Part shown: positions 53,700-64,000 of the stretch, piece by piece | Layout of the letters: the number at the start of each line of letters is the position of its first letter | Numbering within the stretch: position 1 is the first letter of the stretch | DNA from: Erpobdella octoculata | Lineage: Eukaryota > Annelida > Clitellata > Hirudinida > Erpobdellidae | Direction: 5' to 3' | DNA: 64,000 bases | Assembly (NCBI GenBank): GCA_963978895.1 | Contig: OZ022245.1 | Location: 2,933,121-2,997,120 of the forward strand | Translations under genes and position numbers: made by a program | The notes under the pieces: model-generated | Databases searched by the model: none | The model's input: only the letters and a program-made list of their open reading frames with translations | Told to the model about the DNA's origin: nothing

Positions 53700-55206
53700 T
53701 TCAGTTCGCATACTTGCTTGAGATATAGACAATAAATAAAAGTCATTTATCTTGAATTGTATTAAATAAAATACATCGAATTTTTTGACTATATTTTCTC
53801 ATTATTTACATCAGCTGAAACACAAAAAAGTGACATTAAGAATTCTGGGATGACAAATAAAAAATGTTAAAAATTTAAAAATTGAACGCTCCTCATTGGC
53901 CATATTTTCCTCAGACGATCAAAATTGCCATCATTCACGAAGAGTGCTGGCCTGTGCAAGTGACAAACGTTTGTTATCAAATTAGCATCATCAACATCAT
54001 CACACGCCCAGTCTATAATTTTATTGCTTGATTATTTACTAAGAAATTATTATCTTAAAAAACTATGAATAGTAATAAAAAAATTTATTATTTTTTATTA
54101 GCCCGCCTTGCAACTGGTTAATAAACATAAAATAAAATAATAAAAACAAAAAATTTACTTGAGTACAGGACAGGCAAACTAAAGTACATTGTACAACATT
54201 GTACAATATTGTACACACGACATCTTGTGATGAGATTTTAAGTAATATATTTAATAAATTTCATATTTCTGCTGCTCTATTTACTATCACGTGTGCTTTC
54301 TGTCACGTCAAAACCTTGTTTATCTTTATTTTTCTTATTTATTATCTTTCTGACTTGTCAACGTGACAAGTGTTCTTCCCGTCGTCATTTCAGGAGAGAT
54401 TGGGTCACAACGCGTGACAACGAGTCGCACTGTCAACAACAAGAAAAAGAATTTTGATTGTCGAAATATTTTTGTTTTCTGAAGAAAAAAATTAGTATGA
54501 TTATTTTATTAGTAATATAGTATTATTATTATAATTCATATTAATTATAGTTTGCCCCATAACCATTTTTGGTATTATTATTATTCATTAATTAATACAA
54601 ATAATTACAACTTGCAGTTTCGAAATACAAAATCATTTGCCCTGCGTGTATGTTGCAATAAGTCTCATATTATAAAAACAAACCATTATTACCAGTTTTT
54701 AACAATAAAAATCACACGAACTAACGGTTTCCTCAATTTCGCATCCGTGCAACCTTTAAAAAAAATCAAAAACCGAAGCTGTGTAAACCTAAGCGGTGTG
54801 TATCTTCGCAATGCGAACAAAATGCGAATGTGCGAAATGCGAGTAATCTTGACAGCTTACTAGTGTCTCTGGTAATGACAAGTCTTTCAGAGTGACAATA
54901 GAAAATATCAACTATGACCAGTAGTCGCGTGTTAATTATTTATGTGTCTTTTTCTAATGCCCTGTCGGGAACTGTTCGAGTTAGAAGAAGAGTCAAGGTG
55001 TTACAGTTATTGTTATTATTGTTGTGAGTAAATAAGTAAGTTAATATATATATATATATATATATAAACACCCAGTTTTGCTGAACTCCGGTACCCTCTT
55101 TAAAAAGACTACGCACTTTGTTCCGTGGTGGTGTGAAACTATTCTTTTATAGAATAGATAGAAGTTTTCTTTTATTGCTGTTTTGTAAACAGCATGTAAG
55201 TTAGAA
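53700..55206. other. intergenic region between junctophilin and HAAO
   Basis: Contains the junctophilin 3' UTR, GTACATTGTACAACATTGTA palindromic units near 54180-54215, and a short (AT)n at 55044-55065. No further exon was seen. Confidence 0.45.
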
Positions 55207-58200
55207 ATGACCGACCGCGTAGCTGTGGTCACTCAGATCGACGAGTGGATTCGAAAAAATGCTGTCAATTTCTTGCCTCCGATCAGCAACTGTTTCTTGT
55301 AAGTTTGATTACATTTTCATTGGTTACATTACATTTCGTTGGTTACATTTCCTTTCATTGGATACATTACATTTCATTGGATACATTACATTTCATTGGT
55401 TACATTACATTTCATTGGTTACATTACAGTTTATTGGTTAAATTGCATTTCATTGGTTACATTACATTTTATTGGTTACATTACATTTCATTGGTTACAT
55501 TTCATTTCATTGGATACATTACATTTCATTGGTTACATTACATTTCATTGGTTACATTATATTTCATTGGATACATTACATTTCATTGGTTACATTACAT
55601 TTTATTGATTAGATTACCTTACCAAATTGGGCTTTGCTAGTTAGGGAGAGTTTAGGTTAGATTTCCCTCCCTGATATAACTGTCGCGTGAAATAAACTGG
55701 GTTTTGTTTTCCAGTTTGGTAGCGGATTTAAACTTGTAAGATTGGTTGAAAGACCGGTTTTTCTGAATCGTGCAAGTGGGTTGTAATAGGGTACTGCATG
55801 GGCCGGGCCGGGCTGTGATTTTTAGGGTTTTCAAACGGGCCGGGCCTGAAGTCAAGCCAGAACGGACCAAGTATAAAAATTTTAGACCTGCAAAAACAGG
55901 CCAATTTGATCGTGAAATTTTGGCCTATGAAACTGACCGAGCCAAGTTGTCGACGGGCAGGACCACGGAAAATTGGTCCATGCAATACTCTAGCTCGTAG
56001 CACTAGTTATTTTCCATGAGTTGAGCTTATGTCGGCCCCTCCAATCTATTTTTTTAATATCTCGCTTTTTTTTTTTATAAACAATATATGCGGCTCTAGT
56101 TCTTGTTCAACGTTTGTCTATCTTTTAAGACACAAAGATGGTCAGTTGACTGTCATGTTCGTAGGAGGACCAAATGAGAGAAAAGACTATCACATCCAAG
56201 AAGGAGAAGAGGTTAGTAAAACTTAGTTAATTCTTATAAATTATTATTCTATCCTATTTTGATATTGTGAAATTGTAATATGGCATACTTATTTATTGCG
56301 TTTTGGTTTTATTTCTTGCTAGTTTAAAAATCGGTTGCTTATATGAACACTAAATGATAAAAACAAATAGTTGACAACAATAACAATCCAAGAAGGTAAA
56401 CTGTTGAACTCCACAAAACCGACATTTTCCAACAAAAACAATTTAAAACATTAAAAACTAAACGTAACATATTAATACAACTATATCATTTATTTAATAA
56501 TTTAATAATACTTAAACGTGTTTTAATTGGTCCCCCATATTTTTCTTTCTCGATGAAGTTCTTCTACCAGCTGAGAGGAAATGCCTTGTTGAGACTCGTC
56601 GTCCAAGGACGTCACAGAGATGTGTTGATCAAGGAAGGAGAGGTGTGTTTGTGTGTGTGTGTGTGTTTATTTATGTGCGTGCGTGTGTGTGATTAGTTAT
56701 ATGTTACCATTTATACACTAATTCATCATCATGGAATAGTGGACTTATATTAACTGAATGTCGTTTGAATTCGTATACAACTGGCTGTGAATATAACAAA
56801 AAAAACATACTGATTTTATTTGACTCTTTTTTCTTTATATACATAAAAGTTTCATGTTTTTTTTCAAGGTTTTCCTTCTTCCCCCACGCATCCCACACTC
56901 CCCACAAAGATTCGAGAACACCATGGGACTCGTCCTTGAGAGAAAAAGACGCCCGCATGAAATTGACGTACTAAGGTCTGTTACCCCGTGCTCCCACCAG
57001 GGCCACCGTAAGATGAAAAACCTTTTTGGCGTGTCCTGTTTTGAAAATATTCTGAAACGTTCAGGAGAAAATCGTTAAAAAGTCTTTCCAAATTTTTTTT
57101 TGTAAAAGCACAACTACCCTTCCTTCAGTCATCAGCTATTTTAGAATAGGAAACAAAAGACAAATTTTTTAGAGGTTTTTGAATGCGGCATGGGGTTAAT
57201 TTTTTCCCAGGGCCCAAGTTTTTTTCCCCCGGCTTACTAACCAGAACTGAAAATGGTAGCTGGTAAAATTATTTTACAAATAAATCCAAACAATAATAAT
57301 AATAATAATAATAATAATATTAATATTAATAATAATAATAATTTTTATCAACAAATTTACTAGTTTGTTAAATTACTAGGTTTTATGTGAACAGCGAGGA
57401 AGGTCCTCTAAACGAGATCTTATACCAGACGACTTTCCACTGGGATAACGCCAACGTTGCCATGACGAAGTCGATTCAGGAGTTAGTATGGCGGCGCTAC
57501 TAAGATGGCTTCATAGTAATGATATCGAACCAAATACATTGAACTCGAGCTCTACTTTTGACCGAACCGGACACAACTTTTACCGAACCGAACCCTAACA
57601 CAGCTTTTGACCGAACTTCGGTTCGGTTGAGTCAAAAACTAAGTTAGTGTTCGGTTCGGTAAAAGTAGGGTACGAGCTTGGTGTGGTCGGTTCTATAAGT
57701 GATATCCTAACACCATGAAAGTTTAATTTCTTTGGCTTGACATTTTTTTTAATGCCTTTCTCCTTTCAACTTTAACAGGTTTCTTGAAACAGAACAGTGC
57801 AAGACCGGTCGTCCAATAGCAGGTCTCTTGTCAGATTTGAACTGTTTATGGGACTGGACATTAATCCGTGAGAAAATATAAATTTGTAGGTCAGATATTT
57901 GAGACTTCGTTCGAAGTGAACACGAGTTCGGATGTGAGCAAACCGTTCAGCTTGAGAACGTGGATGAGTCTCAATGAAAGGCGGATAGATCATCTTGGAA
58001 AATTGGAGCTGTTTGATACGAAAATTTACAAGCATAAGGTTGGTTTTGAAGGTATCATCTCTGTGTCTGTTATAATGCACATGCGTATATGCTGTTATGC
58101 ATCTGTGTATTTGTTGTAATGCATCTGTGTATCTGTTGGAATGCATCTGTGTTTTTGCCGGGATGAGCCTGTGTATTTGTTTTAATGCATCTGCCGTAAT

Positions 58201-60152
58201 GTATCTGTGTATTTATTTTAATGTACCCGTGTATCTGCTGTAATGCATCCGTGTGTCTGTTGTTAGGCAGCTGTGTATCTCTTGTAATGCATCTGTGTAT
58301 CTGTTGTAAGCACCTGTGTACCTGTTGTAATGCATATGTGGTACAGCTGTAATGCACCTGTGTATCTGCTGTAATGCACCTGTGTATCTGTTATAATGCA
58401 TCTGTGCATTTGTTGTAATTCACCTGTGTATCTGCTGTATTTACCTGTGCATTTGTTGCAATGCACCTGTGTATCTGTTGTAATGCATCTGTGTATCTGC
58501 TGTAATGCGTGTGACTGATTCGCTCAGAAATGTGATATGCTATGCAACCTCGTTATCTAATGTTTTCTTCTTCGTCATTGTTTACGTTAACTGTAAAATT
58601 TAGAATGAACTTTGCCTGAACTCTCGACCTGTAGCGCTATGAAATATTGGACCCCGTCTATAAAAAGAACATTCTGGAGTGTCTATTATATTTTTTTTTG
58701 TCGCCAAGCACAACACATGTGGTGCTAAAAAAATCTTATATCGTACAAGAAAGGGAGAAAATGTTAGAGAGGCGGATTAATATAATTTTAATGGAAATGA
58801 CGTGTGTTTCGAGTTCTTATATGTCTCGAGAGAATGCTCTTTCCAAAATATACTTAAGAAAAATTTAAAGAAAATATGTACAACCAGCCTGATTATTTAA
58901 ACTAACAACATCTCAATATGCTGTTCAAACAATAATTTCAAAATATTAATTTATTTTTAGATCTACGTCTTCGGATGCGGTCATAACCAGCTGTATGACG
59001 ATCGAGCTCAAATATGGCTTCTTCAACTGGTTCGTGGATGGGTGGGGGTGGGGGGTGGTCTGCCCTATCTCGACCTTTTTACCCCCTCGCACAATGTTCA
59101 CTGTCTCTCTCTGTGCACTTAAGATATCAATGCTTCACTTCATTAATCGTTTTCCTCGTTCATCTCAAATGTCATAAATGCTATGCAAATTCCTATTTAT
59201 GTCTTGAGAGTTTATTTTTAACTCTTGATTTGAGTGGTATCTTTAATTTCTACAATTTTACTCTGCTTCTGACAATGGCTATCCAAAGCTGCCAAAGTAA
59301 TATAAACTTGATGTTTTCTTGTCTAAATTATAACTCCGCCTTGCTTTTGCAAGCCAGTCCCAAGCCTGGAGAAAGGAGGAGGGAAAGGTTAAAAGGATCA
59401 AATTATGATCCACGACTGGAAGTACTTAGGTGCTTCTGACACAGCCGTTTCAGTCTTAAAACACCTGGTGTAAAGGACTATAAACTGTTATATAAAAAAA
59501 ATGTCTAAATTATCAGGACGGCGAAAGCAAAATTTCAACATCCTGCCTGAAGAAGAAATCTCTTAAAAAGCACGACAGCCTAATACTTCCCATCGGTGAC
59601 GTGTTAGTAGTTGTCATTTTTATAAATTATTATAAAATTTTATTTTTACAATTTTTATTAATAAAGTATAACAATTTTTATTAATAAAGTATAACAATTT
59701 TTATTAATAAAGTATAACAATTTTTATTAATAAAGTATAACAATTTTTATTAATAAAGTATAACAATTTTTATTAATAAAGTATAACAATTTTTATTGAT
59801 AAAGTATAACAATTTTTATTAATAAAGTATAACAATTTTTATTAATAAAGTATAACAATTTTTATTAATAAAGTATAACAATTTTTATTAATAAAGTATA
59901 ACAATTTTTATTAATAAAGTATAACAATTTTTATTAATAAAGTATAACAATTTTTATTAATAAAGTATAACAATTTTTATTAATAAAGTATAACAATTTT
60001 TATTAATAAAGTATAACAATTTTTATTAATAAAGTATAACAATTTTTTTATTTATTTTAAGATGATTATTTGTTTAATAATATATTTTCTCCAGCTGTGA
60101 GATATGGCAGGAGAAAGGCAGTTTCCTTCTATCGTGCTGCCAGCAACCTTAA
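55207..60152 (+). CDS. HAAO: 3-hydroxyanthranilate 3,4-dioxygenase (10 exons)
   Basis: The exons are 55207-55298, 56130-56211, 56559-56642, 56869-56975, 57395-57481, 57779-57822, 57890-58038, 58961-59029, 59517-59602 and 60095-60152. Phases agree and give 285 residues, the usual length (286 in human). This Fe(II) enzyme of the cytosol opens the ring of 3-hydroxyanthranilate in the kynurenine pathway, giving the precursor of quinolinate and NAD. The cupin core reads [19 protein letters not shown] and [13 protein letters not shown]. The iron ligands fall at His52, Glu58 and His96, with substrate-binding Arg48, Arg100 and Glu110 also kept. Residues 112-145 (after LERKR) are more diverged than the rest. 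The second cupin half ([23 protein letters not shown]) is complete. The intron at 57823 is only 67 bp. The donor at 59603 (GTTAGT) was chosen because it restores the family frame. Confidence 0.93.
55310..55618. repeat. 19-bp minisatellite in HAAO intron 1
   Basis: ATTGGTTACATTACATTTC repeats about sixteen times, beginning eleven bases after the exon 1 donor. Confidence 0.95.
55785..55995. repeat. GC-rich GGGCCGGGCC element in HAAO intron 1
   Basis: GTACTGCATGGGCCGGGCCG on the left and GGTCCATGCAATACTC on the right form an imperfect inverted pair around a body of about 170 bases, as in a MITE. Confidence 0.5.
57293..57345. repeat. (AAT)n microsatellite
   Basis: AAT run with ATT variants in HAAO intron 4. 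Confidence 0.9.
57521..57706. mobile_element. GGTTCGGT-rich MITE in HAAO intron 5
   Basis: The left arm, GATATCGAACC...GAGCTCTACTTTTGACCGAACCG, is mirrored by the right arm, CGGTTCGGTAAAAGTAGGGTACGAGC...GATATC. The arms are imperfect inverted repeats of about 55 bases with a central TTCGGTTCGG. There is no coding capacity. Confidence 0.6.
58062..58512. repeat. 22-bp minisatellite in HAAO intron 7
   Basis: Diverged units of GTAATGCATCTGTGTATCTG plus TT repeat about twenty times. Confidence 0.92.
59331..59500 (+). repeat. interspersed A-tailed repeat in HAAO intron 8
   Basis: Same family as 8811-8985. The A-rich tail ends about 15 bases before the exon 9 acceptor at 59517. Confidence 0.75.
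59636..60047. repeat. 23-bp minisatellite in HAAO intron 9
   Basis: AATAAAGTATAACAATTTTT plus ATT repeats about eighteen times, almost perfectly. Confidence 0.95.
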
Positions 60153-61479
60153 TTAGATACGAAAACGGCCTCAAAGTTTAGGATGAAGACTCGCTTGACT
60201 GGTTTTCAGAAGGCTTATTTGGCGCATTAATGCTTGAAAATTAGTTTTTTATTTCGATTTTAGAAAAATATTGTCATAATAACGTGAAGAAGATGTGATT
60301 GCGCACAAGTTTCACCGCAAGACTCAGGACCTTATCTACCTATCTTAGATTACCCTACCTACCACATAGCCAGTTTTTTTAATGCGTGCCTTACCGTAAC
60401 GAATTTTATATTTACAATTTCTTAATTATTTCAGAAACCCTAGATGAATAATTGTATTTTATTTTGTTAAACGAAATTTGTGCGAATAATGCGTTTGTAT
60501 TTCTTTTTTCGATCCAAATAATATACAACTCATAATTCTATATATTCATTCGCCATTAATGTTCATTTATGTTTTCTTCGACTTTATAGAATTTAATGAC
60601 GATGAACAATTTTATAAACACGGAAAGTGGTTCATGCATTTAAAATTTTTATTGCCTCAAATTTACATTCTGTCTTTTACATTTCACCGATTTAAACAAC
60701 TGTTAATAATTTGCTTGAATATTTAAAAATAAGTTAAATTTCAAATATAATCGAACAAATAAAGTTGGAATATACTTAATCAATAAAGAGACCTTTGAAA
60801 GATGTCAACACATTGGCCTGACGACGATATTCTACAAAAATTCATAACTCGAATTGTGCCAGCACACGAATACAGATATAAATTGTCACTTTAAAACCAG
60901 CATTTTAAAAATTAAAACATTAAAAGTTGTCCATTTTTTAAGAGGAATCGTCGCTCCAAAATACAAATAAGCAAAGTAGTAGTATATAAACTATTTACAA
61001 ACATTATTTTTTAAATTTTTGAAAACGTATTGTTCAAAAAACAAACAAAGCTGTTGAAACACTCACAGCTATATTATTATTACAAGTCATTTAAACGGAA
61101 TTCATTCAGTCTTTAATTCAACACAAACGAAAATCATAACATTGAATCATGATTAAAATTAGAAACACACACATACATACATACATACATACATACATTC
61201 ATACATACATATATATCAGTATAATATATAATATAAAATTAAAAGAAATACTTTAAAAGCACGAAAATCACGCTACAAAAGTTGATAAACGAATTCATTA
61301 AAATTTATGAACAACAACAACAACACATGCAAAACGCAAAACAATAATTCGCTTCGTCTCCCAATTAAACTTTTACTTTTCTTTCGTTTCCATTCGACCT
61401 CTGGCCATGCTGTTTCTCGTCCTCTTGATGATGATGATGAGGATGGTGACCGGAACTCGTCGTCATCAGATCTCGGGGG
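60153..61479. other. convergent 3' UTR/intergenic region
   Basis: Lies between the HAAO stop codon and the stop codon of the minus-strand CCCH gene. A possible minus-strand AATAAA is at 60648-60653. An (ATAC)n run lies at 61170-61210. Confidence 0.45.
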
Positions 61480-63365
61480 TCACACGCCCTCGTCTTCCAT
61501 GACCTCTTGGATGGCGACCAGCTCGCTCGGCGACTCTGACCTCTCTGACAGCCTCGTCGATTCGATGGGGGAATAGATCCCGTCCATGCACGGAGACGTC
61601 CCGGTCAGAGAGAACCCAGAATCGTTGCTGGGAGTGTAGGGACGTTCGTGGTTCGCCTGCGGGTCCATTTTCGAGCCGGCGTACGTCAGGCCGATGAAGG
61701 ACTCTTCGGACGGGGCCGGTGTCTCTCTGCCCTTGTCTTCCTCGTCTCCCTCCTTTGGCAGCTGGTGGATGAAGTTACATCGCGTACCGTAAGTGCACAG
61801 GCCGTGGTTGAAGTACTCGCGACACAGTTCAGTTCGGTACCTGGAAATATACAACAACAACAACTCTGTTTATTATTCATTTCATTGTCGTAAGTTTAAG
61901 TCACTAAGTGTACACAGGTAGTTTTGATAGCCTGATCAAAAGTTAACAGCTGTTTCTAAACTACTAACATCTTTATAACAGAAACATAATGTACTCTGAT
62001 GGGCTACCCAACTTCTAGGTCTCAGTATATTAACGAGAAAAAGCGTCTAAAAACCGGTTTAACGTGTAATACCGTGTAATAGTTTAAAAATCTGATTGCT
62101 GCACACTCTCCCTGAATCAGCTATTTGAGTTTTGAGGAAAACTTAATTTTTAAACATTATTTTACGCGTGCTCGAAAAATTATTAAACTGGGAACTGCAA
62201 GCAAACAGATATTCGTTGAAAATGCTATAAAAAACTTAGGTTCTACAACTGATAGATTGAAATAATGTTATAATTTGCAGTGAAGTATTGGGCTGAATAA
62301 AAAGTAAAATAATGAAAGAAATCATGAGTCACCTGGGATGCCTTGAGACAGGCCTCAGCTCGTGGTAGCCGTGGGCGAACTGACATTTCTTGCCGTACGG
62401 ACACGAGCTGTTCTCCATGAACTTGCGACAGAGTTCGGTCTTGTAGCGGTCCTTGTTGACTCCAATCTGACTGTCCTTGATTCCGGAATCCTAAAACAGT
62501 TTAAAACAGTTTAAATGTTATGTTTAATGTACCTACAGTTTCGTCTAATATTGCAAAAACGGCAATTTCATCATTAAAATGCAAAACTTTAGTCAATTTT
62601 ATAATTCATAGAAGGGCATAACATTTCAAAAGAATGCAAACTTTAGTCAACTCTAGAGTTTCGTCCAATATTGCAAAACACATAATTCATCATTAGAATG
62701 CAAACTTTAGTCAATTCTATAATTCATAGAAGGGCATAACATTTGAAAAGAATGCAAACTTTAGTCAATTCTATAATTCATAGAAGGGCATAACATTTGA
62801 AAAGTACGACATAAAAATGACCGAAATGCTGATGTATACCTTCTCTATGACCTGCTGGTTCTGCTTAGCTGCTGGAATCATCGAATCTGCATGCGCGACC
62901 GTCGCCAGCTGACTGCTGCTTACACTTCCACTTGATGCCAACGACTTCGTGATGATTTCATTCAAGTTTGACTTCGCCCTGTTCATGGCGTCGTTCTTTT
63001 GACATGAAATTTCGATATTTTATAGATTTTACTAAACATGACGTTAATTTATGCTACCAAATTAAGATTTTAAGAGTCAATAAATAGCTAAAATTAATAC
63101 TGGTACAATTTTATTCTATTTCTTACAAGAAAAACGATCAGAAAGTTACTAAAAAAAACTTGTTAACTAGTAATTAATTGCATAAAATACTAATTTAGGT
63201 CGGGAACGAAATTTTTCCGGCTTAAAAAGTGCTAACTTAAGGACGAACCTTGGCATAAGAGGTGGCCGACTCAATAACTTTCAGGGCTTCGAAGGTAAGC
63301 TGTCGAATAGAGATGGACTGAGACAAAGCCTTTCCGGAACTGCTGCTTTTATTTACTGTGGGCAT
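61480..63365 (-). CDS. ZFP36: ZFP36/TIS11-type tandem CCCH zinc finger protein (4 exons)
   Basis: The exons on the minus strand are 63365-63249, 62995-62840, 62490-62333 and 61840-61480. Phases agree, giving 263 residues. Two fingers with C-x8-C-x5-C-x3-H spacing lie at residues 112-131 ([20 protein letters not shown]) and 150-169 ([20 protein letters not shown]). Each is preceded by the family lead-in ([14 protein letters not shown]), and there is an 18-residue linker. In this family the two fingers bind UAUUUAU in AU-rich mRNA 3' UTRs and recruit deadenylases, shortening mRNA half-life in the cytoplasm. The N-terminus ([17 protein letters not shown]) is serine-rich. The C-terminal region has Ser/Pro phosphosite-like patches (SERSESPSE) and ends EVMEDEGV. 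The usual C-terminal CNOT1-binding motif is not evident. Confidence 0.92.
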
Positions 63366-63850
63366 GTTTGAAAGCTGTCTTAAAGAGCCTCGCCCCGTCA
63401 ATTAAAGTTTTTTTTCACAAAGTCACAACTCACTAAATTACAATGTTACCAACTTAAACCAGTCGACTTCCAGTAACAAACAAACTGTGTCGTTCAATAA
63501 ATTAAGAACAAACTACATAAAACGCCGTCACAAACGATTCCGTTAACAACTCTCTTTTTTCGAAAACCGTTCAGCTTTTCCGAAACAAAGTCCCAGCCGG
63601 CGTTTTCTGAACCACTTTCTTGCCTATAAGCTCAATACTTGGCCAGCTCAAAGGTGTGGCCACAAACACACTGGCCTTAGTGGGTTAGCTAATGAGCGTG
63701 CTAGGTGCAGTGTACGTCGCTCTAAGTCTAAAGAGTCTAGTCGATATGTCGCATAAAGTTTAAAGATTTTTAAACAGAAAGACTTGTGAGCGCTCAGCGG
63801 TTCTATTTGTGATTACGTATAGTTAGTTACTTCTAGATTGGAAAACTAAA
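63366..63850. promoter_or_regulatory. probable promoter region of the CCCH gene, possibly bidirectional
   Basis: GC-richer sequence upstream of the minus-strand start codon at 63365, without a clear TATA box. A plus-strand ATG at 63851 could be transcribed from the other side. Confidence 0.3.
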
Positions 63851-63868
63851 ATGTTTCACGAGGAAGAG
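63851..63868 (+). CDS. possible first coding exon of a gene running off the window
   Basis: ATGTTTCACGAGGAAGAG (MFHEEE) is followed directly by a GTAGTT donor-like site. The context AACTAAAATG suits a start codon. The exon is too short to identify. Confidence 0.2.
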
Positions 63869-63977
63869 GTAGTTAAAAGTTGTTAATATACAATATTTAT
63901 TTTATTTGTTAAACAAAATTTGTAAATACTTATAAGATATTATCAGTTCATTGGCTTGAAATAATAAAAAAACATTG

Positions 63978-64000
63978 ATATATATATATATATATATATA
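63978..64000. repeat. (AT)n microsatellite
   Basis: The window ends inside an AT tract. Confidence 0.9.

Noticed and set aside
54552..54863. 103-codon plus-strand frame upstream of HAAO
   Set aside because: AT-driven composition, no splice or homology support.

Overview
This is eukaryotic, animal nuclear DNA. It is AT-rich, its genes are split by short to medium GT-AG introns, and it is loaded with microsatellites, minisatellites and transposon remains. A block of degenerate TTAGGG repeats, a complete 3-hydroxyanthranilate 3,4-dioxygenase gene, and the style of the gypsy, hAT and SINE repeats suggest an invertebrate, perhaps a lophotrochozoan (annelid or mollusc type). The species cannot be fixed from sequence alone.

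Layout. 5276-9513 (+) holds the 3' part of a single-pass membrane receptor with a SUEL (galactose/rhamnose-binding) lectin domain; its first exon or exons are not seen. 9.6-36 kb is repeat-rich. It contains four minus-strand paralogues of a small hydrophobic protein of about 71-95 residues (13130-13351, 17492-17707, 22285-22512, 29199-29486), and the last three sit in copies of one duplicated segment. hAT and gypsy fragments, tRNA-derived SINEs, an interstitial telomeric block and a very long AT palindrome lie between them. 36235-53669 (+) is a nine-exon junctophilin gene. Its first intron carries a complete 3.56 kb gypsy-type LTR element with a 5-bp target duplication. 55207-60152 (+) is a ten-exon HAAO gene encoding 285 residues. 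61480-63365 (-) is a four-exon ZFP36/TIS11-type tandem CCCH zinc finger gene encoding 263 residues, convergent with HAAO.

The recognised genes do not form one pathway. Junctophilin tethers ER to plasma membrane, HAAO acts in the kynurenine-to-NAD route, and the CCCH protein should bind AU-rich mRNA.

Two results stand out. First, the LTR element encodes a 595-residue Gag-protease ORF whose C-terminal part carries an eIF4B-like motif, spliced to the last residues of an RNase H domain; reverse transcriptase and integrase are missing. This looks like a non-autonomous element that captured host translation-factor sequence. Second, the tandem family of small membrane proteins has coding exons that differ far more than their flanking non-coding DNA, as if the coding part is under diversifying selection. 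I do not recognise this family.
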